From: Desmonostoc geniculatum HA4340-LM1
GTDB taxonomy: Bacteria > Cyanobacteriota > Cyanobacteriia > Cyanobacteriales > Nostocaceae
Direction of reading: 5' to 3'
Assembly (NCBI GenBank): GCA_019359545.1
Contig: JAHHHB010000030.1
Location: 1 to 62,375, forward strand
DNA length: 62,375 bases
This document shows positions 54,972 through 62,375 of the stretch, piece by piece (position 1 is the first letter of the stretch; every line of letters begins with the position of its first letter). The notes below the pieces were generated by a model that had not been told where the DNA came from, ran no database searches, and was given only the letters and a program-made list of their open reading frames with translations. The position numbers were made by a program, and so were the translations under genes.

Positions 54972-55649
54972 TTGTTGAACCCACTACTGATTACTGGAAC
55001 TGATACGGAGGCTGGTAAAACTGTTTTAACCACAGCCTTAGCAGCTTATTGGCAAAAATATTACCCGCAGCGTAGCTGGGGAATTATGAAACCAATTCAA
55101 TCGGGGATTGGCGATCGCGAATTGTACCAAAATCTATTCGCCCTAGAACAATCTGCCGAAGAAATTACACCTTTGTATTTTCAAGCACCCTTAGCTCCTC
55201 CCATCGCCGCAGCACGAGAAAATCGCCAAGTAGATTTAGCACTGGTGTGGCAAACTTTGTCGAAATTGCGATCGCAGCGTGATTTTTTGCTAGTCGAAGC
55301 CTTGGGTGGGTTGGGTTCGCCCGTCACCGAGGAATTAACCGTAGCTGATTTAGCCGCAGAATGGCGTTTACCAACGGTATTAGTAGTACCAGTGAGATTA
55401 GGAGCGATCGCTAGTGCAGTGGCCAATGTAGCATTAGCTAGACAATCGCGGGTGCATTTGGTAGGCATTGTTTTGAATTGCGTCCAACCTCGTTCAGATG
55501 CAGAGATAGCCGACTGGACACCACCAGAATTGATTCAATCATTAACTAACACGCCAGTTTTAGGCTGCTTACCTTATTTAGAAAACCCCACTGATTTAGA
55601 GAAACTGGCTCAAATAGCATCAGATTTAGATTTAGAAACACTAATGTAA
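54972..55649 (+). CDS. bioD: Dethiobiotin synthetase
   Basis: A 225-residue BioD, which closes the ureido ring of dethiobiotin using CO2 and ATP in biotin synthesis. The P-loop ITGTDTEAGKTVLTTALAAY, the KPIQSG substrate loop, LLVEALGGLGSPVTEELT and VLVVPVRLGAIAS are intact. There is no ATG near the family start; TTG 54972 (or the adjacent TTG 54975) must be used. No other biotin gene is adjacent. The next small gene starts 24 bases downstream. Confidence 0.93.
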   Translation: MLNPLLITGTDTEAGKTVLTTALAAYWQKYYPQRSWGIMKPIQSGIGDRELYQNLFALEQSAEEITPLYFQAPLAPPIAAARENRQVDLALVWQTLSKLRSQRDFLLVEALGGLGSPVTEELTVADLAAEWRLPTVLVVPVRLGAIASAVANVALARQSRVHLVGIVLNCVQPRSDAEIADWTPPELIQSLTNTPVLGCLPYLENPTDLEKLAQIASDLDLETLM

Positions 55650-55673
55650 ATCGCAAAAAATTCCTTCGTTCTT

Positions 55674-55838
55674 ATGACTGTAGAACTCCAAAGCAACAAC
55701 GACAAATTACAGACAAACACTGCTATAAACACAAATCAAGAAACAGAAAACGAAAAAGTTCTATGTTCTCATTGTCAGCGCACCGCTACGAACGGTATTA
55801 AATGTAAAGGAATTTGTGTGGCTGACAGTGACTATTAA
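55674..55838 (+). CDS. 54-residue Cys-rich protein
   Basis: A small ORF beginning MTVELQSNNDKLQTNT and ending GIKCKGICVADSDY. The middle has CSHC and, 11 residues on, CKGIC: a CxxC...CxxxC arrangement suited to binding one zinc ion. The N-terminal half is polar and probably disordered. I believe similar short proteins occur in other Nostocales, which I cannot check here. It follows bioD by 24 bases and could be cotranscribed with it. Function unknown. Confidence 0.7.
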   Translation: MTVELQSNNDKLQTNTAINTNQETENEKVLCSHCQRTATNGIKCKGICVADSDY

Positions 55839-56177
55839 GGTATACAGCAGATTGCGCGTGTCCCACATACCTTTTACCCCCCTTAATCCCCCCGATGTAT
55901 TGGGGGGAAAAAGAAATCTAGTTCCCTCCCCAATACATACGGGGAGGGTTAGGGTGGGGTAACACGGTGAGTAACCGTAAGTGAATGAAGGGTTTCACGT
56001 TAAGTTGACACCAATGCAAGCTATGCGCCCCTACAAATTTCTGTACCTACTTCAGGCTTATTGAAATCTGCTGCATCAATCGTCTTGGGCTTTGATGCGT
56101 AAAGCAAACTCGTCAAACTCACGTTAAAGTGGGAAAATAACCTCAGTTAGCTCTGCTTAAACTACCTTGTCTTGATA
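55839..56177. other. Spacer with CCCCTTAATCCCCCC repeat
   Basis: About 340 bases with the TTACCCCCCTTAATCCCCC ... GGGTTAGGGTGGGGTAA repeat (about 55868-55965) and a GGGTTTCACGTTAAGTTGAC repeat at about 55990-56010. No gene seen. Confidence 0.65.
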
Positions 56178-57431
56178 ATGGTTTCTACTTTCCCCAACCC
56201 CTCTTCTGTTGATCTATCTCGAATTCGACTTTCAATTCGCTCATTGCAACCGCAATTGATAGAGTGGCGGCGGCGATTACATCAACAACCAGAGTTGGGT
56301 TTTCAGGAAAAACTGACTGCTGAATTTGTCTCACAAAAGTTGCAAGAATGGGGAATCGAACATCAAACCGGCATCGCCCAAACTGGTATTGTCGCCACCA
56401 TCAAGGGTAACAAACCAAATCCAGAATCTAATCCAAAATCCAAAATCCAAAATCCAAAATTGCCAGTTTTGGCGATTCGGGCAGATATGGATGCTTTGCC
56501 AATTCAAGAACTTAACGAAGTGCCTTACAAATCCCAGCATAATGGAGTAATGCACGCTTGTGGACATGATGGACATACTGCGATCGCTTTAGGTACAGCT
56601 TACTATCTGCAACAGCATCGTCAAGACTTCTCTGGTACCGTGAAAATGATCTTCCAGCCAGCCGAAGAATCACCAGGAGGCGCAAAGCCGATGATTGAAG
56701 CTGGGGTGCTGAAAAATCCTGATGTTGACGCAATTATCGGTTTGCATTTGTGGAATAATTTGCCCTTGGGAACTGTAGGTGTTCGCAGTGGTGCCCTGAT
56801 GGCGGCTGTGGAATGCTTTAACTGTACAATTTTGGGCAAAGGTGGACACGGCGCACTACCTCATCAAACTGTGGATTCCGTTGTGGTTGCGGCTCAAATT
56901 GTCAATGCTTTGCAAACTATTGTGGCTCGAAATGTGAATCCCATTGATTCGGCTGTGGTGACAGTGGGCGAACTTCATGCTGGAACCAAGCGGAATGTAA
57001 TTGCTGACACGGCGAGAATGAGTGCCACTGTTCGGTATTTTAATCCAAGTTTTAAAGGCTTTTTCCATCAGCGCGTTGAGCAGATTATTGCCGGAATTTG
57101 TCACAGTCAGGGTGCGAAATATGAATTAGATTATTGGTCACTTTATCCACCAGTAATTAATGATGTGAAAATGGCTCAATTGGTGCGTTCTGTAGCAGAA
57201 GAAGTGGTAGAAACTCCTGTGGGAATTGTGCCAGAATGCCAAACTATGGCGGCTGAAGATATGTCATTTTTCTTGGAACAAGTGCCTGGTTGCTATTTCT
57301 TTTTGGGTTCTGCCAATGCAGAGAAAGATTTGGCTTATCCCCATCATCATCCCCGGTTTGATTTTGATGAGACGGCGTTGGGGATGGGTGTGGAAATATT
57401 TGTCAGATGCGTGGAGAAGTTTTTTAGTTGA
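56178..57431 (+). CDS. M20-family amidohydrolase
   Basis: A 417-residue M20D metallopeptidase of the hippurate or auxin-conjugate hydrolase type. Metal-binding motifs HACGHDGHTAIAL and FQPAEESPGGAKPMIEAG, the dimerisation domain with HGALPHQTVDSV, and MAAEDMSFFLEQVPGCYFFLGS are intact. Residues about 78-92 (NPESNPKSKIQNPK) are encoded by ATCCAAA heptamers at about 56415-56460 in a surface position before VLAIRADMDALP, apparently an in-frame insertion. ATG 56178 is used; TTG 56172 is in frame. Confidence 0.92.
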   Translation: MVSTFPNPSSVDLSRIRLSIRSLQPQLIEWRRRLHQQPELGFQEKLTAEFVSQKLQEWGIEHQTGIAQTGIVATIKGNKPNPESNPKSKIQNPKLPVLAIRADMDALPIQELNEVPYKSQHNGVMHACGHDGHTAIALGTAYYLQQHRQDFSGTVKMIFQPAEESPGGAKPMIEAGVLKNPDVDAIIGLHLWNNLPLGTVGVRSGALMAAVECFNCTILGKGGHGALPHQTVDSVVVAAQIVNALQTIVARNVNPIDSAVVTVGELHAGTKRNVIADTARMSATVRYFNPSFKGFFHQRVEQIIAGICHSQGAKYELDYWSLYPPVINDVKMAQLVRSVAEEVVETPVGIVPECQTMAAEDMSFFLEQVPGCYFFLGSANAEKDLAYPHHHPRFDFDETALGMGVEIFVRCVEKFFS

Positions 57432-57975
57432 GAGAAATTAGCTGTTTTTAATTACAGCAAATTGCAACTTGGTGGGGTACAGATGATTGTAGGGGCACAA
57501 GATGTCCATAGGTGTCAACTTAACGTGAAACCCTTCATGGCTCTTGGTGCGAGACTTGGCAAATTTAATTTCTGCGCTTTGTGGGGTATAAAGTTCTGCT
57601 AGTTCTTTGGGGTCGGGGTATTGTTTAAATTTCGGATAGGCGGTACGGTCAATTAAGGTCATTCAAGTCAAATTAACTACATAATATTCAGGAGTGAATC
57701 ACAAACAGGCTCATCCCTCACTGTTCAATAGCTTTCAAAGCTGTAGCCCTTATTCCGTATAGCTTAGAGCTTTTCTTAGTGCCATTCGACTTTAGTCCTT
57801 GATTTTTTAAGCACTTTAGTGCTTACTACGAACCTCTCAAAACTTTTGCGATAGACCACTAAGTTATTAAAAATACTTACGTACTTTCTCACGAATAATT
57901 TCAGATTGAGATATTCTAAAATGCCAAATTAAAAGTATAATATAATACTTTATTTTTGGTAAAAAGTGGGCAGAT
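57432..57975. other. Spacer with transposase remnant
   Basis: It contains a GGTGTCAACTTAACGTGAAA repeat (about 57513-57535), the Tn3-type remnant, and about 310 bases (57663-57975) of AT-rich sequence with CTTTAGTCC / GCACTTTAGTGC small hairpins. The right end should contain the promoter for the next gene. Confidence 0.6.
57537..57662 (-). pseudogene. N-terminal remnant of a Tn3-type transposase
   Basis: From ATG 57662, TLIDRTAYPKFKQYPDPKEL followed by AELYTPQSAEIKFAKSRTKS matches the N-terminal DUF4158 region of Tn3-family transposases. After about 42 residues the frame enters the GGGTTTCACGTTAAGTTGAC repeat and loses similarity. Nearly 950 residues of a normal transposase are missing, so it is a dead fragment. 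Confidence 0.8.
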
Positions 57976-58761
57976 ATGTTGTTATCGCGTAAAGGCATTG
58001 TCACACCTTTTATAATCTGTGCGTGTATTTTAGGAGTTGGCTTCATTCAATTTCCCCGACTGGAAAAACTGCTCAATAGTCAAAAATCTGCTTCCCTAGA
58101 AACTCTAGAAAAAGATATTAAATCAGAAAAAATCAGTCTTGATTTTCTCAAAAAAATGCCTACTTTTGGTTATGATAACTTGATTGGAGATTGGGTATAT
58201 CTAAATTTTTTACAATATTTTGGAGATGATGAAGTCCGAGATAAAACAGGTTATAGTTTAAGCCCAGAATATTTTGAAGTAATTCTAGAACGTGACCCGC
58301 GATTTTTAGCAGCGTATCGCAGTCTTTCCATTAGTACTTCATTGTATGCTGCCATGCCAGAACGGGCGATCGCTATATCAGAAAAAGGCTTAAAATCTCT
58401 ATCTCCCTGGGTTCCCGAAAAGTCTTATTACGTCTGGCGTTTTAAAGGAACTGATGAGTTATTATTTTTAGGCAATCCTCAAGCTGCCCAAGAGTCTTTT
58501 GCAACAGCGGCAAATTGGGCGAGAAATTTTTCAGATGAAGAAAGTCAGTTTGTAGCTGCTAGTTCTGAAAAAACTGCTGAATTTCTCAGCCGAAATCCTA
58601 ACAGTAAATATGCTCAAATTGCTACCTGGGCAATGGTTTTAAATAATCAAGTGGACGAGAAAACTCGTAAACGCGCAATTAGAGAAATCGAAGCTTTGGG
58701 AGGAAAAGTAATTCAAACTCCTGAAGGAAATTCTAAAATTGTATTTCCGCCAAAAGATTAA
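57976..58761 (+). CDS. Membrane-anchored TPR-like cyanobacterial protein
   Basis: A 261-residue protein of no firmly known function. An N-terminal hydrophobic segment (FIICACILGVGFIQF, residues 12-26) anchors or exports it. The rest is helical and TPR-like (RDPRFLAAYRSLSISTSLY, NPQAAQESFATAANWARNF, NSKYAQIATWAMVLNN), and FGYDNLIGDWVYLNFLQYFG is a striking aromatic block that I believe is conserved in cyanobacterial relatives. It probably faces the periplasm or lumen. Confidence 0.8.
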   Translation: MLLSRKGIVTPFIICACILGVGFIQFPRLEKLLNSQKSASLETLEKDIKSEKISLDFLKKMPTFGYDNLIGDWVYLNFLQYFGDDEVRDKTGYSLSPEYFEVILERDPRFLAAYRSLSISTSLYAAMPERAIAISEKGLKSLSPWVPEKSYYVWRFKGTDELLFLGNPQAAQESFATAANWARNFSDEESQFVAASSEKTAEFLSRNPNSKYAQIATWAMVLNNQVDEKTRKRAIREIEALGGKVIQTPEGNSKIVFPPKD

Positions 58762-58893
58762 ATTATTGGGCATGGGGCATCGGGCATGGGGAGACAACCA
58801 GACAAAGAGATAAATTAATTGCAACTACTCTTTGGCCTTGTCCCCTTGTCCTCTTCCTATGCCCCATGCCCCATGCCCTATGCCCCATGCCTT

Positions 58894-59682
58894 ATGACTA
58901 ATGATATTTTTTGGTATGACGGGAAATTAATTCACTCCCAAACTCTGGAATTAAATATTAACGATCCAGGTTTACTTTATGGGGCGACTGTTTTTACAAC
59001 GTTGCGAGTTTATGAGAACTCCCTAGATAGTAATTTAACCAATTGGCAAGCACATTGCGATCGCCTACTTTCCTCAATCCAATCTTTTGCTTGGCAACAA
59101 CCCGATTGGCAGCGTGTACGCCAAGGTGCCCAACTTCTTCTCCCACACTTCCCAGTTCTCAGAATTACCCTGTTTCCCGATGGACGAGAGTGGATAATTG
59201 GCAGATTTTTACCAGCAGATTTGACAGAAAAACAAAAAAATGGTATTGCGTGCTACGTAGCCAGTTCAGAATTTTCTCGTTCTCTACCTTCTCATAAAAC
59301 TGGAAATTATTTGAGTGCTTGGCTAGCAAAAACTAGCTCAAATGCCCAAGAAGCAATATTAGTAGATGCTCAAGGAAATTGGCTAGAAACTACTACAGGT
59401 AACCTTTTGGGATGGTGTGATGGTAGTTGGTGGACGCCGCCAATCAAGGCTGGAATTTTGCCCGGAATATTGCGATCGCAACTTGTAAACTGGTTGCAAA
59501 ATCAGCAACAACGAATGCAGGAAGAACCTTGGAGTGTAGAGCTAGTCCAGAAATTTGAAGCGATCGCCTACACTAATAGTGTGGTAGAGATTATCCCCAT
59601 TCATACCGTTCATCAGCCAACAGGATCGCTACAATATAATCCACACCATCCTAGTTTTCAGCAAATAAGGGGTCTTTTTTGA
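58894..59682 (+). CDS. pabC: 4-amino-4-deoxychorismate lyase-like class IV aminotransferase
   Basis: A 262-residue PLP enzyme of fold type IV. NDPGLLYGATVFTTLRVYEN, the lysine in LPSHKTGNYLSAWLAK, the EAILVDAQGNWLETTTGNLL region with the catalytic-loop Glu, and ILPGILRSQL fit PabC, which makes p-aminobenzoate for folate. A related aminotransferase activity cannot be excluded. ATG 58894 is used because the upstream 25 codons come from CCCATGC heptamers (58860-58890). Confidence 0.88.
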   Translation: MTNDIFWYDGKLIHSQTLELNINDPGLLYGATVFTTLRVYENSLDSNLTNWQAHCDRLLSSIQSFAWQQPDWQRVRQGAQLLLPHFPVLRITLFPDGREWIIGRFLPADLTEKQKNGIACYVASSEFSRSLPSHKTGNYLSAWLAKTSSNAQEAILVDAQGNWLETTTGNLLGWCDGSWWTPPIKAGILPGILRSQLVNWLQNQQQRMQEEPWSVELVQKFEAIAYTNSVVEIIPIHTVHQPTGSLQYNPHHPSFQQIRGLF

Positions 59683-59800
59683 GCATGACAGCCACGCCAA
59701 TCTGTTATATCTTAAGATAAGTTAACATAATTCTTAATAATGACCTCTCCGCTTACAGACGCTACGCGATGGCGCGAAAAATACAGGAGGATAGACCTTA

Positions 59801-61642
59801 GTGAATAAAAGATGGAGAAACGCAGGGCTGTACGCGCTGCTATTTATTGTTGTCATTGCCCTGGGTACAGCATTTTTTGACAAACAACCCCAAAGCAGAG
59901 AGACATGGCGATACAGTCGCTTTATTCAAGAAGTTGAACAAGGCAGAGTAGAAAAAGTCAGTCTGAGTGCAGACCGTTCTACAGCATTGGTTACACCCAA
60001 ATATGACCCAAATAAACGGCTGGTAACCTTAGTCAACGACCCAGATTTAATCAATACTTTGACATCAAAAGGCGTTGATATTTCAGTTTTGCCCCAAACC
60101 GACGAAGGATTTTGGTTTAAGGCACTGAGCAGCTTATTTTTCCCTGTATTGCTTTTGGTTGGCTTATTCTTCTTGCTACGTCGCGCTCAAAGTGGCCCCG
60201 GCAGCCAAGCCATGAACTTTGGCAAATCCAAAGCCAGAGTACAAATGGAACCTCAAACTCAGGTGACATTTGGTGATGTAGCTGGTATTGACCAAGCCAA
60301 ATTGGAATTAAACGAAGTCGTAGACTTTCTGAAAAACGCCGATCGCTTTACCGCCGTTGGTGCAAAAATTCCTAAAGGTGTGCTGTTAGTTGGCCCTCCT
60401 GGTACTGGTAAAACCCTCCTCGCTCGTGCCGTAGCTGGTGAAGCAGGTGTACCATTCTTCTCAATCTCCGGTTCAGAATTTGTTGAAATGTTCGTGGGTG
60501 TGGGTGCATCCCGTGTCCGCGATTTATTTGAACAAGCCAAATCCAACGCTCCCTGCATCGTCTTCATCGATGAAATTGACGCCGTAGGTCGTCAGCGGGG
60601 TGCAGGTTTAGGTGGTGGTAACGATGAACGGGAACAAACCCTCAACCAGCTGCTCACAGAAATGGACGGCTTTGAAGGTAACACCGGCATCATCATTATC
60701 GCTGCTACTAACCGTCCCGATGTCCTAGATGCAGCACTGTTGCGTCCTGGTCGTTTTGACCGTCAAGTTGTAGTAGACCGTCCCGACTATGCTGGACGTA
60801 GCGAAATCCTCAAGGTACATGCTCGTGGCAAAACCTTGGCGAAAGATGTGGACTTAGATAAAATCGCCCGTCGTACACCTGGATTTACTGGTGCAGATTT
60901 ATCCAACTTGTTAAATGAAGCCGCAATTTTGGCAGCACGGCGGAATTTAACTGAAATTTCAATGGATGAAATCAACGATGCGATCGATCGCGTATTAGCT
61001 GGTCCAGAGAAGAAAGACCGGGTAATGAGCGAAAAGCGCAAGACCTTGGTAGCATATCACGAAGCTGGTCACGCCTTAGTTGGTGCTTTGATGCCCGACT
61101 ACGACCCAGTACAAAAGATTAGTATCATCCCTCGTGGTCGTGCAGGTGGTTTAACTTGGTTTACTCCCAGTGAAGACCGTATGGACACTGGTTTATACAG
61201 CCGCGCTTATCTGGAAAATCAGATGGCTGTGGCTTTGGGTGGACGCATCGCCGAAGAATTAATCTTTGGTGAAGAAGAAGTTACCACAGGTGCTTCCAAC
61301 GACTTGCAACAAGTAGCCCGTGTTGCCCGTCAAATGATCACCCGATTTGGGATGAGCGATCGCTTAGGTCCAGTCGCCCTTGGTCGTCAACAAGGTAACA
61401 TGTTCCTGGGACGGGACATCATGTCAGAACGCGATTTCTCTGAAGAAACCGCCGCTGCTATTGATGAAGAAGTCCGCAAGCTCGTCGATGTCGCTTATAC
61501 CCGCGCCAAAGAAGTGTTAGTGGGCAACCGCCACATTCTAGATCAATTAGCGCAAATGCTGGTTGATAAAGAAACAGTAGACGCCGAAGAATTGCAAGAA
61601 ATTCTGGCAAATAACGATGTGAAAACTGCTGCGTTTGCCTAA
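59801..61642 (+). CDS. ftsH: ATP-dependent zinc metalloprotease FtsH
   Basis: A 613-residue FtsH. It has two membrane helices (about 9-25 and 105-125) around a short lumenal domain, the AAA+ domain with [17 protein letters not shown] (about 205), [15 protein letters not shown] and the second region of homology, and the zinc site [12 protein letters not shown] near 423. Cyanobacterial FtsH proteins of this type degrade damaged D1 protein in photosystem II repair. The GTG start at 59801 has a strong CAGGAGG upstream. A terminator follows at 61806. Confidence 0.97.
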   Translation: MNKRWRNAGLYALLFIVVIALGTAFFDKQPQSRETWRYSRFIQEVEQGRVEKVSLSADRSTALVTPKYDPNKRLVTLVNDPDLINTLTSKGVDISVLPQTDEGFWFKALSSLFFPVLLLVGLFFLLRRAQSGPGSQAMNFGKSKARVQMEPQTQVTFGDVAGIDQAKLELNEVVDFLKNADRFTAVGAKIPKGVLLVGPPGTGKTLLARAVAGEAGVPFFSISGSEFVEMFVGVGASRVRDLFEQAKSNAPCIVFIDEIDAVGRQRGAGLGGGNDEREQTLNQLLTEMDGFEGNTGIIIIAATNRPDVLDAALLRPGRFDRQVVVDRPDYAGRSEILKVHARGKTLAKDVDLDKIARRTPGFTGADLSNLLNEAAILAARRNLTEISMDEINDAIDRVLAGPEKKDRVMSEKRKTLVAYHEAGHALVGALMPDYDPVQKISIIPRGRAGGLTWFTPSEDRMDTGLYSRAYLENQMAVALGGRIAEELIFGEEEVTTGASNDLQQVARVARQMITRFGMSDRLGPVALGRQQGNMFLGRDIMSERDFSEETAAAIDEEVRKLVDVAYTRAKEVLVGNRHILDQLAQMLVDKETVDAEELQEILANNDVKTAAFA

Positions 61643-61805
61643 TTAATCACAAGCTATAAATTAGGAGTTATAGCAAGGGACTGGGGATTGGGGACTGGTG
61701 ACTGGGTGAAAAGTCTTTTTGTGTCTAGGTTTTATCATCTGTTAATGTCCTAACCACTTTGGCTGTTGTCATAACAATAATTCCTCACTTCTATCTATAA
61801 AAAAT

Positions 61806-61846
61806 CGGGGTAATTCTGGGATTTTTCAGAGTTGCCCCGCTTTTTT
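61806..61846 (+). terminator. Intrinsic terminator after ftsH
   Basis: A stem formed by CGGGGTAATTCTG and CAGAGTTGCCCCG (with wobble and mismatch positions) is followed by TTTTTT. It lies about 165 bases after the ftsH stop. Confidence 0.8.
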
Positions 61847-62155
61847 AACAAAAATTATCCAAAATTCTACTACATCGCACATTACGCATGACTAAATATA
61901 CTCGAAATTTTGCTCCTAGACTTAGATAATTGAGAATTAAAATCCGATCTCACAAAAAAATCGCGTTGTTCCCATCGAACATAGGGATAGAGGTGCGGTG
62001 CGATCCATTGGTGTCAACTTAACGTAAAACCCTTGTAAAGACGTGATATTCAGTTCTCTGACTTACCATCACTTCCAGGTACCTGGGGGCAAATGGATTG
62101 TATCTGGTGTGACAACAGCAAACATTGTACTGATATCTCCACTGTAATGTTTAGC
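61847..62155. other. Spacer after ftsH
   Basis: About 310 bases with no gene. A CCATTGGTGTCAACTTAACG repeat lies near 62007, another copy of the family at 17750, 55990 and 57515. The remainder shows nothing I recognise. Confidence 0.5.
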
Positions 62156-62248
62156 TTAACTACTGCGACTGAAAAATACAGCAGCTAGGACAATCAAACC
62201 TAAAAGCGCTAAAGGAACCCAGAGATTAGGGACATCTGACAAACTCAT
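62156..62248 (-). CDS. 30-residue single-helix membrane protein
   Basis: A minus-strand ORF beginning MSLSDVPNLWVPLALLGL and ending AAVFFSRSS. It has one clear membrane helix (about residues 9-26), a short acidic N-terminus and a basic C-terminus, the layout of small photosystem or cytochrome complex subunits. An AGAGGG sequence sits six bases before the ATG. I cannot match it confidently to a named subunit. It lies 3' of ftsH on the opposite strand. Confidence 0.65.
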   Translation of the reverse strand: MSLSDVPNLWVPLALLGLIVLAAVFFSRSS

Positions 62249-62375
62249 ATTAACCCTCTTTTGTCACTCTAGGCAGAGGAAAAATAGAAATAAGGGATAT
62301 TGAAGTTTTGAAAAATTGAGCAAGTCAGATTATTAACAATCATTTGAAGTTGAAAAAATCCCTCAGATAGCTTAG

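Noticed and set aside
1..62375. tRNA, rRNA or other structured RNA genes
   Set aside because: I found no cloverleaf-like or rRNA-like sequence in the spacers I read; small RNAs cannot be excluded by eye.

Overview
The window is chromosomal DNA of a filamentous, almost certainly heterocyst-forming cyanobacterium (Nostoc/Anabaena/Calothrix type). The evidence is the many HIP1 sites (GCGATCGC), the heptamer repeat tracts typical of Nostocales (units such as AATTCAG, CCCCATG, AAAAGTC, ATCCAAA, CAAATGA), and gene families such as Tab2, a PatA/PixG-type regulator, XisH/XisI, Uma2 nucleases, and above all a heterocyst envelope polysaccharide (HEP) type gene island that includes hepC and hepA homologues.

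Layout. 1-7.7 kb (mostly minus strand): a Uma2-family nuclease with a short C-terminus, a Tab2-like RNA-binding protein, a YciI-like protein, remnants of a WD40 protein beside a nine-copy 21-bp tandem repeat, pheT, and a PixH-like/PixG-like regulator pair. 8.4-12.2 kb (plus): a TerY-P-type triad (von Willebrand A protein, PP2C phosphatase, kinase fused to a zinc-knuckle-like segment, a membrane helix and TPRs). 12.9-39.4 kb (plus): the HEP-type island, about 20 co-oriented genes for nucleotide-sugar synthesis and modification (rfbF-like, LhgO-like, SDR epimerase, C-methyltransferase, rfbC-like, PhyH-like, SAF oxidoreductase), eight or nine glycosyltransferases, a Wzc-like chain-length ATPase, HepC, the HepA ABC exporter and a Wzy-like polymerase/ligase. 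Hairpins that look like terminators bracket it (12411-12446 and 39410-39438). 39.5-46.2 kb: an accessory zone with a decayed Uma2 gene, a tightly coupled P-loop NTPase/TPR gene pair, a broken four-helix-bundle gene, and a methyltransferase gene broken by two small MITE-like elements and joined in frame to another Uma2 gene. 46.6-62.4 kb: ppsA, xisH/xisI-like genes, a GNAT acetyltransferase, a GT39 mannosyltransferase-like protein, a Ser/Thr kinase with an altered catalytic loop, bioD, a 54-residue Cys-rich protein, an M20 amidohydrolase, a Tn3-type transposase remnant, a TPR-like membrane-anchored protein, a pabC-like lyase, ftsH, and a 30-residue single-helix membrane protein.

How the genes fit together. 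In the island, cytidylyltransferase, epimerase and methyltransferase genes would make unusual activated sugars, the glycosyltransferases and HepC would assemble repeat units, and the Wzy-like and Wzc-like proteins plus HepA would polymerise and export them to form the envelope polysaccharide layer. The triad looks like a separate phosphorylation-based stress-response switch.

The most unusual aspect is repeat activity. Heptamer tracts and palindromic repeats have entered reading frames (hepC, two glycosyltransferases, ppsA, GT39, M20) without breaking them, and at least five families of miniature inverted-repeat elements are present, one group nested inside another. The best candidate for an undescribed system is the NTPase/TPR pair at 40258-43303; its function cannot be settled from sequence alone.
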